64,000 nucleotides of DNA. Origin: Cohnella candidum. Lineage in GTDB: Bacteria > Bacillota > Bacilli > Paenibacillales > Paenibacillaceae. The notes beneath the pieces were generated by a model that was not told where the DNA came from, ran no database searches, and saw nothing but the letters and a program-made list of their open reading frames with translations. Shown here in pieces: positions 7,332 to 17,900 of the stretch (position 1 is the stretch's first letter; the number at the start of each line of letters is the position of its first letter). The position numbers were made by a program, and so were the translations under genes. The DNA is taken from the NCBI RefSeq assembly GCF_003713065.1, contig NZ_CP033433.1, positions 3,783,001 through 3,847,000 on the forward strand. The letters run 5' to 3'.

Positions 7332-9617
7332 TTATTTATCGACAAATTTCAACTTGTGAGGATACTCCAAGTCTGCCCTGACCGGCTGGTTGATCAAGAT
7401 ATGGATCCAATTCTGATCCACCATTTGGACTTGATCGATCGGATACTTTTTACCGTTTTCCGCGACGATAAACTTCGCGTTTTTGATTTTATAGGCTACA
7501 TCGGGCTTATTGGGCATTAACAAAACGTCTTCATCCGACTTCAAGCCATTCATCCAGTTAGCGTCGGTCAAATTAGCGGCTTGGAAATATTCATCGGCTT
7601 TGAACTTGTCCAGATCGTAATAATCCACGTCCCTCATCATGCCCGATATTTCAGAATGGGTAACATCCATCCGGGTCAGATCGGCTGGCAAGGATTGCAA
7701 GGTTGCTTCTCCGGTTCCGTTTACGATCCTGACGGGAATTTTCAAATGCTGCTTGGATTCCGGAACGTTATAGGAACCGACTTGCCCATTCCACTCTTTG
7801 GACCATCCGTCGTATATGCTTACGATTTTCTTTATCCCCAAGCCTTTGATCCGATTGGCATTCCAAATCGAGGAGTACGATATGTCCAATTCCACGATCA
7901 CATGGCTCAGTTGGCTGTCCGGAACGGTTACTTGGAATTGGACTCGATTTCCGGCCAGCCTGTTCATCGTCACGGTTGCTTTCGCTTGGACCGTAGCCGG
8001 CGTCTGTAGCGGCTTCCAAATTACGCTGTAAGGGGTAAGAGCTACTGGTTCGTATTTCTGCAAAATCTCCCGGTAGAAAAACCAATTCGCCCTCTTCGCC
8101 CAAATTTCGTAAAAGTTGAAATCTTCCCTCACGGTGGTAACGAAATCCGGTTTACTTTCCTCAAGCGAACGCATATATCTCTCGCGATTATCGTCGCCTA
8201 AAACATGGATAATGTAATCGATGCCGGATGGCTGATACTGGTTCATCATCACTTCCAAGGCGGAAGCATAGGTAGAAAATACTTTCTTGCCTTGCAACAA
8301 ACCCTGGCTGACGGACTGGAGTTCCGGACCGTAGCTCTTCAAATAACCATGCAATTGCGGCACATAGACTTCTCTAGTGTCGTTCATTTGCTCTAACGTG
8401 GAGTAGATTGGCGGAATGATTAATGCAAGGGATATCGCCACCAGAATCGCGTCCATAGCCAGTCGTTTTCGGAACACCGTAATTTTGCTGACAATGGAAA
8501 CGAAAAGTACTAATTGCAGGGGGATAAACAATCCGGCTTTGCTGCTGCCGAAAGCGTATGCGTAGCCGGCGATCAAAGTGGTCAGCAGCATGAACAGCAG
8601 ATACAGGTCTTCCCGTGTATGTTTCGCGCGATAGATTTTCAATAGCAAATAACCCATGAAAACCAAGCCGAGAGCTATGCTGGAGTTAAAAGGGATATCA
8701 TGGACGGTCAACAGCTTGACGGAAGGGGAAGTATCGTAATACCAAAACTGCTCAGACGCCACCCCCAAGAAGTTGTAGCTGAACCAGTTCCAGAAATGGC
8801 CGAGCGTAAGGACATTCGCCATGATAAAGCATCCGGCCAACCCGCCGGCGATAAATACAATCGGATGAAGCAGTGACTTCCAGTTCCATCTGACCTTCAG
8901 GGCACAATACAGAATGAAACCCGCCAAAAAAGCGCTTAGACCATAATCGTTAGACCATGGAATACACCCGCCGAGCATCGCGCCCCTCAAAACGGAAATC
9001 CAAACGGGGTGCTTGATTTTGCCTCGAATAGCATCCGCCCACCCTTTAACAGGCGGTCTTTGCGCCAAGAAGGCGACAAACACGACAAGGAAAGGGAGGA
9101 ATGCCCGGACCATCCGATCGGAGTTGCCCGGCACGATATAGGCAAGGAAGGAGAACGCAGGGAAGTACGGAAGCATGCCACAGCCCATCATCAGGAAAAG
9201 AACCGTTAAAATGAGGCTGGTTCGCGGACTTCTGCGGTTCGATCGGCTCACCACATAAATGGAGATCAGCAACATGAAACTTGTCAGAAAATTCGTCGCG
9301 AACAGACTGGCCGTGAAGTTTCCGCCCAGCAAAAGGAGCAACCCCGCATTGCTATAGAGAGGCCCAAGCCCTAAGTAATAATCGAAGTCTTTAAAAGGAA
9401 TTTGCCCGGCGAACAGCCTGCGGTATCCGTTGAAGTTCTGGAAATCCCCGTCGATCGGGAAAAAGTCCGAGTAGATGATCCGGAAAAGCCCGATATGCAA
9501 ACAAATTAATAAAGCTAGGACGACATATATAACGATAAGAGCTATGCGTACTTTGCGATTCTCCTCGAGCTTCGCGAAAAAGGAGAACATTTGATTTTTC
9601 GATAACCGTGTTTTCAA
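7332..9617 (-). CDS. Large polytopic membrane protein with C-terminal extracytoplasmic domain, possible GT-C enzyme
   Basis: A 761-residue protein with about 11-12 hydrophobic segments in the first 410 residues and then a soluble region of roughly 350 residues rich in beta-type sequence. The first extracytoplasmic loop carries DFFPIDGDFQNFNG and then PFKDFDYYLGLGPLY, an arrangement of acidic residues after helix 1 that recalls GT-C polyprenyl-phosphate-sugar-dependent glycosyltransferases. No named family was recognised with certainty. The start is TTG at 9617 with GGGGG 7 nt upstream. It is 14 nt downstream of another giant membrane protein gene and just upstream of the GtrB-like enzyme, which could make its donor. 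Function is inference. Confidence 0.65.
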   Translation of the reverse strand: MKTRLSKNQMFSFFAKLEENRKVRIALIVIYVVLALLICLHIGLFRIIYSDFFPIDGDFQNFNGYRRLFAGQIPFKDFDYYLGLGPLYSNAGLLLLLGGNFTASLFATNFLTSFMLLISIYVVSRSNRRSPRTSLILTVLFLMMGCGMLPYFPAFSFLAYIVPGNSDRMVRAFLPFLVVFVAFLAQRPPVKGWADAIRGKIKHPVWISVLRGAMLGGCIPWSNDYGLSAFLAGFILYCALKVRWNWKSLLHPIVFIAGGLAGCFIMANVLTLGHFWNWFSYNFLGVASEQFWYYDTSPSVKLLTVHDIPFNSSIALGLVFMGYLLLKIYRAKHTREDLYLLFMLLTTLIAGYAYAFGSSKAGLFIPLQLVLFVSIVSKITVFRKRLAMDAILVAISLALIIPPIYSTLEQMNDTREVYVPQLHGYLKSYGPELQSVSQGLLQGKKVFSTYASALEVMMNQYQPSGIDYIIHVLGDDNRERYMRSLEESKPDFVTTVREDFNFYEIWAKRANWFFYREILQKYEPVALTPYSVIWKPLQTPATVQAKATVTMNRLAGNRVQFQVTVPDSQLSHVIVELDISYSSIWNANRIKGLGIKKIVSIYDGWSKEWNGQVGSYNVPESKQHLKIPVRIVNGTGEATLQSLPADLTRMDVTHSEISGMMRDVDYYDLDKFKADEYFQAANLTDANWMNGLKSDEDVLLMPNKPDVAYKIKNAKFIVAENGKKYPIDQVQMVDQNWIHILINQPVRADLEYPHKLKFVDK

Positions 9618-9631
9618 CCTTTAACCCCCGA

Positions 9632-12600
9632 TTATTTCACCAGCTTATAGAAAGCGATGTTGTTCAATTGAATCTGGCGTCCTTCAAACCGGTCTATATC
9701 AAGCCGAAGTCCTGTGATATGCCGGCTGAGCAGCCAGGAGGGAGATGACCCCAGCGGAATCAGGACTTTGCCGTCGTTTGCACGGAAGACGACTGACCGA
9801 TCTTCTCTGAAGGATTCGCCATCCAAGCTCCAGTAAAGCTGGCCGACGAAGGTCCCTTTCGTCTCTGCCCCGAAGTCGATGGCCACGAAATCATTGTCCG
9901 ATCCTGTCAGCGCCTTCGGGAAACTCCAGACCCAGTAAGGATCGTCACCGACAATCCGGTAGGTTGCGGGAGCCGCTTCCTCCACGGAATGAATTTGTGG
10001 AACGGGAAAATCGATGGGCCGGGTTTGTAGCCGCTCCTGTAAAGTCGGGAAATTGCGCCCCCAAGCGACTCCAATGCTCTGGATGTCTTTAAGGTAAAAC
10101 AGCTTGTTCATCCCCAGTAGATTGTATGCCTCGGCGAACGCCTCAGAATCGGAGGTCTTCCCTTTTACGATCGCGTTTAAAGCAATATTCCGGAATGTAA
10201 AGGTCCCAAACGTACTTTCGGTGATTACCAATCCTACTTTCATTGATGCCGTTATTGGCGGAACCGAAAAAGTGTCCATGAAGTGGGTGCCGCTGCTTAA
10301 ATACGAGGAAGTATAGTTGCCGATTTGCCGTTGGTCGCGATCCAGAAAATCGACATTCACATAGGAGATTCCGTCTCCGCCGGTCACTTGGAAATCCGGA
10401 TCGGCTTGGATCAGAAATTCCGTTGCACCGTGAATCGGAACGGTTACGACTTCATGGTGCCAACCCGTTTCGTTTTTATTGACAACCAGGGTATGAGGAG
10501 CCGAGATCACCGATCGCCCTGCTTCCTGCTGCTTGCTCCAAGTTGGACTTGCTGGAATTTCATTCACCTGAGAGAGGCTTTTATCGAACACTTCGCGATA
10601 GCGGTCCGGGCTGAGCAGAAAATCAAGCCCATTTACAGAATCATATCGGTAACCCTGCTCCAGAAGCCAGCGATAGATGCGGTAAGATCGGAGCGACGAG
10701 GGACCCCCGTCGTGCCGAATGCTGGGTCCCGCCCATACGACCGCCGGTTTTTCCGCTTCCAGTTTGGAAATGACTTTCGACTGAATTCGCTCGTTTGCGG
10801 CCAGGAAATCCGCCGAGTACAGTGCAGGGACTCTTTTATTCGCAACGTAGTAATACAAGGATCGGTCGGTAAGGTCATAATAGGTTTCTCCTTGGCGGAG
10901 CAATCCGTTCAGCGTCGAATGAAAATTCAGGATATCCTCCAACTTTGCGTTCTCCATGTAGGAATGCCCCAACATCGGCAACCCCACTTTTTCACCTTCT
11001 ACGTATTTCGCCTCATTGGGAACATAAATATTCTCAATGGCTTTCGCCTGAATGTACGGAACCGGCTGATAGACGAAAACATATTTCATGCCTAGGAGAA
11101 GGCCCGCCATTATGACCCAGAGCCTATTGGATTTGGATTTCAAGAGGAGGGCGAACGCGACGGGGAGAACTGCTCCGAAGAACATCAACGTAATCGTTCC
11201 GGGGCGATTGATCGATGCCGGATCGATCCTCCCCATGCTATAAGGCATGACGGTGATCACCAGCAATCCAGCCGAGATCGCCATCACCAAGGTAGGAGTC
11301 AATCGCCATTTGGTGCCCTGGTTTCTGATTTCCCTCATTCCGATATACCAGAATAGAATAAAACTGAGCAACAATCCTCCGATTCGGAAGGTTTCCCATA
11401 ATAGCTTGTTGAGCAAAGCTGAACTGAACAAATGCGGGAAATAATCAGGAACCACTTTATCTCGGATGAACGTTATTCCGTATGCCGTCGTATTTAGTGA
11501 ACCGTTATCGATCAAGAATCCGACCAAACCCAGAAACGGTTTGAATAGCACGACCGCGGCCGCCGCATTCAAGATAAGGATTCCGGCGAATGGAACTCTG
11601 TGGCGATTCCAATAAAAGGACGGCCATTTCTCCTTAATCGTTTTGATAACCATGACCACGGCAAAGGGAAAAGACGCCAGAGAGGTTGCCATGCCGACGG
11701 AAGGATTGAAAAAACTATGTACGGCGCTCAGGACCAACCAAAGTTGCAGCCAGATCATCGGTCTGGACAGCAATTTTTTGTTCGCCAGCACCAGCAGCAC
11801 GATCGGCACGAAATAAATGCGGTCCGTATTCGGCAATATGAACGTAGAAATCAATAGTGCCCACATGTTTCCCACGGTCCGTGAAAGCAAAAAAGCGGTA
11901 ACCGCCACGAATAGAGCAGTAAACACAGCGTACGACTGCGTAACCGTCTCCATCGTGCCGTTCAGCAGGAAGTCGTTGATCGCGCCATATAACATGCCGC
12001 CGATTCCCTGGACGGAAACGAAGTCCGTATACATCTGCTGATGAAATCCGAAGATCTGCTGCCAAGCGATCATGATTTCCCCCAGATGAAAATCATCGCT
12101 TGCGAAGGCCGTGTATTGGGGAATCCGAAACGCGATGAAAACCGCAATGGGAATCAACGCGGGAGTCATCACCAAGTCCTGAATCCCGGCCAGATCCCGA
12201 TTCGCATTCCGAACCCAGAGGAACGCATGGGATAAGAAAAGCAGAACGATCGCGATCCCCACGAAGATCGATAAACGCGCAGAGTACCCATTGGAGTGGA
12301 TATTGTTTTGATAGAAGTAGGTTTGATTAATGAATACCAGCAGGAGAAGCGGGGTTGCGCACTGGGAAAGCATGAGGATACGGCGAATAGTAATCGTAGG
12401 CCATTTTCGGAATGCGATCGCCGAGAAGGCGAAGGATATCAACGTCAATCCCGTGATTGCTTTGGCCGCAAACGCCTTGTGGCCGATCATCCATTCCGGG
12501 GCCAGCCACTTCAGTAAAGCCGTAGCCGCAATCATCGAGAAATAGGCGAATACGGGGAAAATCACGACCGAAGAAAAGCGGAGCAGCGCTTTTTCGCGAT

Positions 12601-13045
12601 CTTGATCGCTGATGTAGAAATAACTCGCGGCAGCCATGCACCCGTACAACATTAGTTCAACGTGGGGCAAACTTCCGCGAAGCATGGTGGTCCCAGCCAG
12701 AAAGCTGAAGAAACCCAACATGACCGATTGAATGGAGTGCTTGGCTTCGGAGCCCTCCATGTTTTCCAAAAAGCGTATTCCGTTTGTTTTTTTGAGAACA
12801 ACCACGCCGATTAAATAAAAAACGATGAACGACACTAAAAATGCCGCCATAAAATAATAGTCGAAGGTTTTATAGAAGTCGTTCCAAGTCGTGCTCCCGA
12901 CGATTAAATCGGGGTACCCCTGCTTCCCGTTTTTCAGCAGAGGAGTTAGAAGCAGGGTGAAACACGCGCTCAGAACCGAACTCAATATCGCATTCGTAGC
13001 AATATTTTTTTGGGAAGCGAACCAGCTCTGAATCTTCTCGATCAT
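9632..13045 (-). CDS. Very large polytopic membrane protein with extracytoplasmic sugar-binding-like domain
   Basis: A 1137-residue protein. About 16-18 hydrophobic segments fill residues 15-640; the remainder is extracytoplasmic and contains two stretches that look like carbohydrate-binding beta-sandwiches (near residues 850-960 and 1030-1137, ending QIQLNNIAFYKLVK). The loop DDFHLGEIMIAWQQIFGFHQ followed by MYTDFVSVQGIGGMLYGA parallels the acidic loop of the adjacent 761-residue protein, suggesting distant paralogy. ATG 13045 overlaps the upstream GT2 stop (ATGA) and has GAGGGAGC before it; a longer open frame to 13072 was rejected. Likely a GT-C glycosyltransferase or glycan polymer-modifying enzyme; no assigned family. 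Confidence 0.6.
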   Translation of the reverse strand: MIEKIQSWFASQKNIATNAILSSVLSACFTLLLTPLLKNGKQGYPDLIVGSTTWNDFYKTFDYYFMAAFLVSFIVFYLIGVVVLKKTNGIRFLENMEGSEAKHSIQSVMLGFFSFLAGTTMLRGSLPHVELMLYGCMAAASYFYISDQDREKALLRFSSVVIFPVFAYFSMIAATALLKWLAPEWMIGHKAFAAKAITGLTLISFAFSAIAFRKWPTITIRRILMLSQCATPLLLLVFINQTYFYQNNIHSNGYSARLSIFVGIAIVLLFLSHAFLWVRNANRDLAGIQDLVMTPALIPIAVFIAFRIPQYTAFASDDFHLGEIMIAWQQIFGFHQQMYTDFVSVQGIGGMLYGAINDFLLNGTMETVTQSYAVFTALFVAVTAFLLSRTVGNMWALLISTFILPNTDRIYFVPIVLLVLANKKLLSRPMIWLQLWLVLSAVHSFFNPSVGMATSLASFPFAVVMVIKTIKEKWPSFYWNRHRVPFAGILILNAAAAVVLFKPFLGLVGFLIDNGSLNTTAYGITFIRDKVVPDYFPHLFSSALLNKLLWETFRIGGLLLSFILFWYIGMREIRNQGTKWRLTPTLVMAISAGLLVITVMPYSMGRIDPASINRPGTITLMFFGAVLPVAFALLLKSKSNRLWVIMAGLLLGMKYVFVYQPVPYIQAKAIENIYVPNEAKYVEGEKVGLPMLGHSYMENAKLEDILNFHSTLNGLLRQGETYYDLTDRSLYYYVANKRVPALYSADFLAANERIQSKVISKLEAEKPAVVWAGPSIRHDGGPSSLRSYRIYRWLLEQGYRYDSVNGLDFLLSPDRYREVFDKSLSQVNEIPASPTWSKQQEAGRSVISAPHTLVVNKNETGWHHEVVTVPIHGATEFLIQADPDFQVTGGDGISYVNVDFLDRDQRQIGNYTSSYLSSGTHFMDTFSVPPITASMKVGLVITESTFGTFTFRNIALNAIVKGKTSDSEAFAEAYNLLGMNKLFYLKDIQSIGVAWGRNFPTLQERLQTRPIDFPVPQIHSVEEAAPATYRIVGDDPYWVWSFPKALTGSDNDFVAIDFGAETKGTFVGQLYWSLDGESFREDRSVVFRANDGKVLIPLGSSPSWLLSRHITGLRLDIDRFEGRQIQLNNIAFYKLVK

Positions 13046-14001
13046 TGTTTTGCTCCCTCGCGCAATTTCCAATTTTTAAGAATGAAGTTTAGGGTACGCA
13101 AAAATCCATGTTTATAGAATCGGTACTTCCGAATGATCCGAACTCTTTGCCAAAACCGGAATCGAGGCAGCCTCGAGAAAACATCCGTTTGTTCCTTGTC
13201 AATCTCGCTTAGCCATTGGCCATATGTGTCGTAAAAACACAGCGCCTGTCGTGCGAAAGGAGTTAACGACAACGGTTCGAACAATTTCGCCCATAGCGTT
13301 CTCAAGGTAAACCCTTTGGCGCCGATGGTGTTCGACCCATGCTGCCTGTAAAGGATGGTGCTTTTGCCCAAATAGCCGATACGCCCCAAACCGCAGGCGG
13401 CCAAAGCAATCCACCAATCATGCATGATGCAAGTCTGAGGAATCGGCCGAACGATTTCCGCTAAAGGCCTGTTTAACATCATGGTACAGCCGGTCACGAC
13501 ATTCTGAACGAGAAGCCGGTTCAACTCGATCCGATCGGGATTCAGCTTCTGGTACCTCCAAAAAGAATCGGAGATGATTTCACCCGTTTCATTGCAAACT
13601 GATAGATCCGTATGGATCAAAATCGGGTTTCCGGGATATCGCGTTTCCCACGCCCGCATTTCAGCCAAAGTATCCCGGATTTTGTGCGGGAGCCATATAT
13701 CGTCCTGATCGGCGAACATAAAGTACAGGTGGTTGGTTTTGCTCGATGCATGGGCAAGCAGACGGTCAAAACTGCGCTTCACGCCCAGGTTGCCGGACGA
13801 TTCGTCCACCCAATCAATGCGAAGCCGGTCTTGATACTCCCGGATCGTGTTTACCGAGTGGTCAGCAGAGCCGTCATCGCGAACCCATAAGACGAAGTCC
13901 TTGAACGTCTGGGCTACGAGGGAATCCAAAAAATCGCGCAGATACTTCTCTCCGTTATAAACGGAGAGCAATACCGCAACTTTCCCGGAATGTGGTTCCA
14001 T
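13042..14001 (-). CDS. Family 2 glycosyltransferase, rhamnosyltransferase-like
   Basis: A 319-residue GT-A enzyme starting MEPHSGKVAVLLSVYNGEKYL, with FVLWVRDDGSADHSVN (nucleotide loop), FMFADQDDIWLPHKI (metal-binding DQDD), and a later MLNRPLAEIV, IMHDWWIALAACGLG acceptor-side segment. DQDDIW and HDWW are typical of WcaA/RgpA-like enzymes acting on rhamnose-containing polymers. ATG 14001 is preceded by GGGGAGGG; the open frame extends 31 codons upstream but into the neighbouring gene. The stop overlaps the start of the giant membrane protein by ATGA. It probably adds one sugar of the exported glycan. Confidence 0.83.
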   Translation of the reverse strand: MEPHSGKVAVLLSVYNGEKYLRDFLDSLVAQTFKDFVLWVRDDGSADHSVNTIREYQDRLRIDWVDESSGNLGVKRSFDRLLAHASSKTNHLYFMFADQDDIWLPHKIRDTLAEMRAWETRYPGNPILIHTDLSVCNETGEIISDSFWRYQKLNPDRIELNRLLVQNVVTGCTMMLNRPLAEIVRPIPQTCIMHDWWIALAACGLGRIGYLGKSTILYRQHGSNTIGAKGFTLRTLWAKLFEPLSLTPFARQALCFYDTYGQWLSEIDKEQTDVFSRLPRFRFWQRVRIIRKYRFYKHGFLRTLNFILKNWKLREGAKQ

Positions 14002-14015
14002 GGTCCCTCCCCTGA

Positions 14016-14954
14016 TCACTTCACGATCTGCTCGAATTGATAAAAGGCAGCAGTCCGCTTTAAACCTTCCACGAAATCCACTCGCGGTTCCCAATTCAAC
14101 TCCTGTTTGGCCTTTCGGATATCCAGTATGTTTACGGGCACATCGAAGTTCCTTCCGGGGAGAAAACGGACTTCCAGCAGCTTGCCTGTCACGATTTCGA
14201 TAGCCGAAACGACATCCGTCAAGCTCTTTCCTTCGCCGCTTCCGATATTAAACACTTTATGGGAGCCCGTTTCGTCCATGACTCGGACCAGCGCCGCCAC
14301 GACATCCTCGATATAAACGTAATCCCGGATGACTTTGCCGTCTCCCCAGATTTCAAGTGTCTCGTTTCGGTATGCTTTGCTTAAAAAGTTCGCGATGACC
14401 CCCTGGCCGGTCCCTACCCTCTGCCTTTCGCCGAACGGATTCGAAATCCGCAAGACAGAATAATCCAAACCGTATAGCTCGTGGTACATATGCAAATATT
14501 TTTCGTTAGTAAGTTTATGGATCGCATACGAGTTCGTCGGCCACGTCGGGTGCTCTTCCGGAATCGGCACGACTGCCGGCTTGCCGTAAACGGTTCCTCC
14601 GGATGAAGCGTAAACGATTTTCTTCACCCCGGAGTTTTTGGCCAGATCGAGCAAATGCAAGGTGCCAACGACGTTCGTGGCGACATCATGGGATGGGTTA
14701 TCGTTGGCAACCTTCGGTGTCGTTGAGCTGACCAGGTGGAAAATCAAGTCCTGGCCTTGAACGGTCCGGGCCATAAGATCCTGATTGTCTAAATCTCCCT
14801 GGATAAAGGCAAACCCGTTATACGCATTCATCTCCTTCAAAACCGGGTGAAATGCGCTCTTCGCAAAAACCGTCACCCGGTGCCCCTTCTCTAGCAAATC
14901 CAAACATAGGTGGGAACCGATAAATCCAGTTCCGCCTAAAACTAGGCAATTCAA
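14016..14954 (-). CDS. UDP-glucose 4-epimerase-like NAD-dependent sugar epimerase
   Basis: A 312-residue extended short-chain dehydrogenase: CLVLGGTGFIGSHLCLDL (GGxGFIGSH), FIQGDLDNQDLM, YASSGGTVYGKPA with the serine/threonine, and NSYAIHKLTNEKYL giving YxxxK. SVLRISNPFGERQ and a C-terminal FNIGSGEGKSLTDV complete the GalE/dTDP-sugar epimerase pattern. There is no ATG; TTG 14954 is preceded by GAGGTGG at 5 nt, while the open frame upstream runs into the trimodular glycosyltransferase gene and is rejected. It probably supplies UDP-galactose or a related sugar. The next gene starts 14 nt downstream. Confidence 0.85.
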   Translation of the reverse strand: MNCLVLGGTGFIGSHLCLDLLEKGHRVTVFAKSAFHPVLKEMNAYNGFAFIQGDLDNQDLMARTVQGQDLIFHLVSSTTPKVANDNPSHDVATNVVGTLHLLDLAKNSGVKKIVYASSGGTVYGKPAVVPIPEEHPTWPTNSYAIHKLTNEKYLHMYHELYGLDYSVLRISNPFGERQRVGTGQGVIANFLSKAYRNETLEIWGDGKVIRDYVYIEDVVAALVRVMDETGSHKVFNIGSGEGKSLTDVVSAIEIVTGKLLEVRFLPGRNFDVPVNILDIRKAKQELNWEPRVDFVEGLKRTAAFYQFEQIVK

Positions 14955-14971
14955 TGGTTCCACCTCATTTT

Positions 14972-17900
14972 TCAAGAATTCGGAACGATTCCTAAGTAAT
15001 TCTGAAGGCTTGTCCGGTACAGTTCGACCTTTTCCCTGGAAGACGCGGTCACTTCGAATACGTCCAAAATATAATCTTGCACTGCCGTCACTTCCCGGTA
15101 ATGCAGTTGTTTGTTCTCGCTGGTCGTCACGCTGTTGGAATGCCTTCGGTGCATATTCAGAGGGGCCGGGACGTAAGATATTTTGCCTTTTTGAAGCAAC
15201 CACACGTAAAACATCCAATCTCCCGCGATTTTATAGTCGGGAAGCCGCGGCAAGATTTCCGAATAGTCCATGTTTTTAAAGACCGCGCCGGACACGTTGG
15301 GAATCGTGTTTTTGACCACGAGCGTATCCCGAATTTCGTGTATTCCTTCCCGAATATACGCCCTTTTCCATTTGTCCCGATCCAACTCGTTCGTGTAGTC
15401 CAGATAATCGGAAGCCAGCAAATCGCCGCGTTGATCGATTTGTTTTGATTGTGAGTAGCTTAAGACGACATCGGGATCGTAATGGAAGCCCCTCATGACT
15501 TCTTGGAGAAACCGGGATGAACAAAGGTCATCCGCTTCCGCGATCCAAACAAACTCCCCTTCCGCTTGATTGATCCCTTTGGCCCATTGTTTGAATACCG
15601 AGCCCGAATTACTGGCACTCAGCTTTTTTTTCACTCTCAAGTGCCGATCGGCTTCGAACTGCTGCAACCAATTCCTGCTTCCGTCGGATGAACCGTCGTC
15701 CAACAGGACAAGTTCATAGATCGGATAGGTCTGGTTCAGAATGGAGTCGATCCGATCCGGCAAGTACTTCGCATAATTGTAATTCGGCACGATGGCCGTG
15801 ACTCTTTTGAATTCATGGCCCAGCACATCCAACAATCGATAAACGTAAGACAAAAAATAAAACCGGCTCTCGACCAACCGGATCGCGGCCGCTCCTTTCC
15901 GTTCTTTTGCTTCCCGATCCGAAAGCATCCGCAGGACGGCGGCGGCCATCTCTTCCGTATTCAGATAATCGACCAATGCGCCGGTTTGCTCGGTTACGAT
16001 ATCGACAAAGCCGCCCGCCTCCCGGAATCCGATTACCGGCACTCCAACGCTTAAAGCGTCCAGCACCACCGTAGGAAACGGGTCCTCTCTGGAAGTCAAT
16101 AAATACAAATCGGCTGCCGCGTAATAAAGGTCGATGTCATTTGCCGGATCCAGAAAGATTACGTTCTTCTTTTGTTCCTCTTTAATCGAAAAGAACACGT
16201 TCGGCTCTCGGCTGCCCACCCATACGAAGTACGTATTCCGGTCTGCTTGCCTGACTTTGGACGCGACTTCGCAAAACAAGTCGATGCCCTTTCTATGGTC
16301 GGCAAACCCGACGCCCAATACGATATGGGCCTCCTCAGGCAGGCGATGCATGGAACGGAACTTTTCCCGAGCCGCGGATTTCCGATCTTTCAGTTTATTT
16401 ACTTTAAATAACCCTTGCGGCATAATGACGGATTTTCGAGTATCGATGGGACAAATTTCGTTGAATTTTTCATGAACGAACCGGGAAGGAAAAACGACGC
16501 AGTCCGCGTTTTCGGAAATTTTGCGAGCCTTTTCTTCCGCTTTATATTGATGAATCACGCCGGGCAGTTCATGGATCAACGAGAGACAGCGTATGCCCGC
16601 AGTCGAGAACTTCTCGACGAGCTCGCCCGAAATCACGGTGTTGCAAATCGCCGTTCTGAAATCCTTCTTCCATAGCTTCGTTGCAAGCTCTTCGAGCGCC
16701 TCCCTTTGATTCAACACCTGCACGTTTCCGTATTTCTTAAATTCCGGAAGCAAAACGCCGCCTTCCAGACATATGATTTCCAATTGGTATCCAAAGTGCT
16801 GGCGCAAAGCTTTGGCGATGTGCAGAGCCAGAAGCTGAGCCCCGTTAAAGTGGGCGTTATGCGTGACGAGAATCATATTCCGCTCGAAATGATTCTTCGA
16901 TTCGATCAAGGCTTGCCGGGTAGCTTCGAGATGCGCATAACCGTATTTACGGTCAGGCTCCAAATACGCGCCTTCCGCCCATTCATTCCAAGCGTTGACG
17001 AAAACGACCTTGTCGTCTCGAAAAGTGGATTCGGTGTGCCGAATCACGTTTTTCAGCCAGGTTTTGTACAACTGAGGAGAAGCATGATGATACACGGTAC
17101 CGCCATCCGGCTTCCTTGCCGTATTATCCCAACTCGGACTTACGCCTTTGTACAGCTTGTAATCCGTTTCATAAACATACTTCTTCTCTTCTACGTACTT
17201 TTTATAATCAAAGACGAGCCCTTTAAAGTTGGGATTGATGATATCCAGTTTTCCGTTGATCAGTTCGCAGCCCTGCTCATGCATCGAATGAGGAGGAAAT
17301 TCTACCAGCCCATCCAAGCCGTAATCATCCGGGTGCCGAATGTTCCAGGACACGCCGAGCAGATGAATTTCTCCGAGCCCTTCATCCTTGCAATATTTTC
17401 GCCACCGCGCCGCGGTTTGCTTGAAATCAGGAAATAGCCCCGGGCGGTAAACGATCACGACGGGCTTCCCATTTATTTTGATGTAACGGCGGTCATTGAG
17501 ATACCGGCTAAAATCCTGTATGAAAAGAAGATCGTCTTCCTCGGAATACTTCTGTTCCATCAGGAGATTTTGCTCTTGGCCATCCCATCTTCTCGACCAA
17601 TTTTCGTTCGCCCAGCATAAGCAAAAGGGCAAATCAATTTCCGGGTGCTCCAATAATTGGTTCACGGGCCTCTCCAATAACCGTTTGCCGCTAAACCAAT
17701 AATGATAAAAACAAAACCCGTGAACTCCGTACTCTTTCGCCAGCTCCGCTTGACGCTTCATGACGTCGACTAGCCTCAGATCATAAAACCCGAGCTCGTC
17801 CGGCAGACGAGGCTGATAATGGCCAACATATTGGGGAACGGCCTTGCTCACGTTCGTCCATTCCGTGAAACCTTTGCCCCACCACAGGTCGTTTTCGGGG

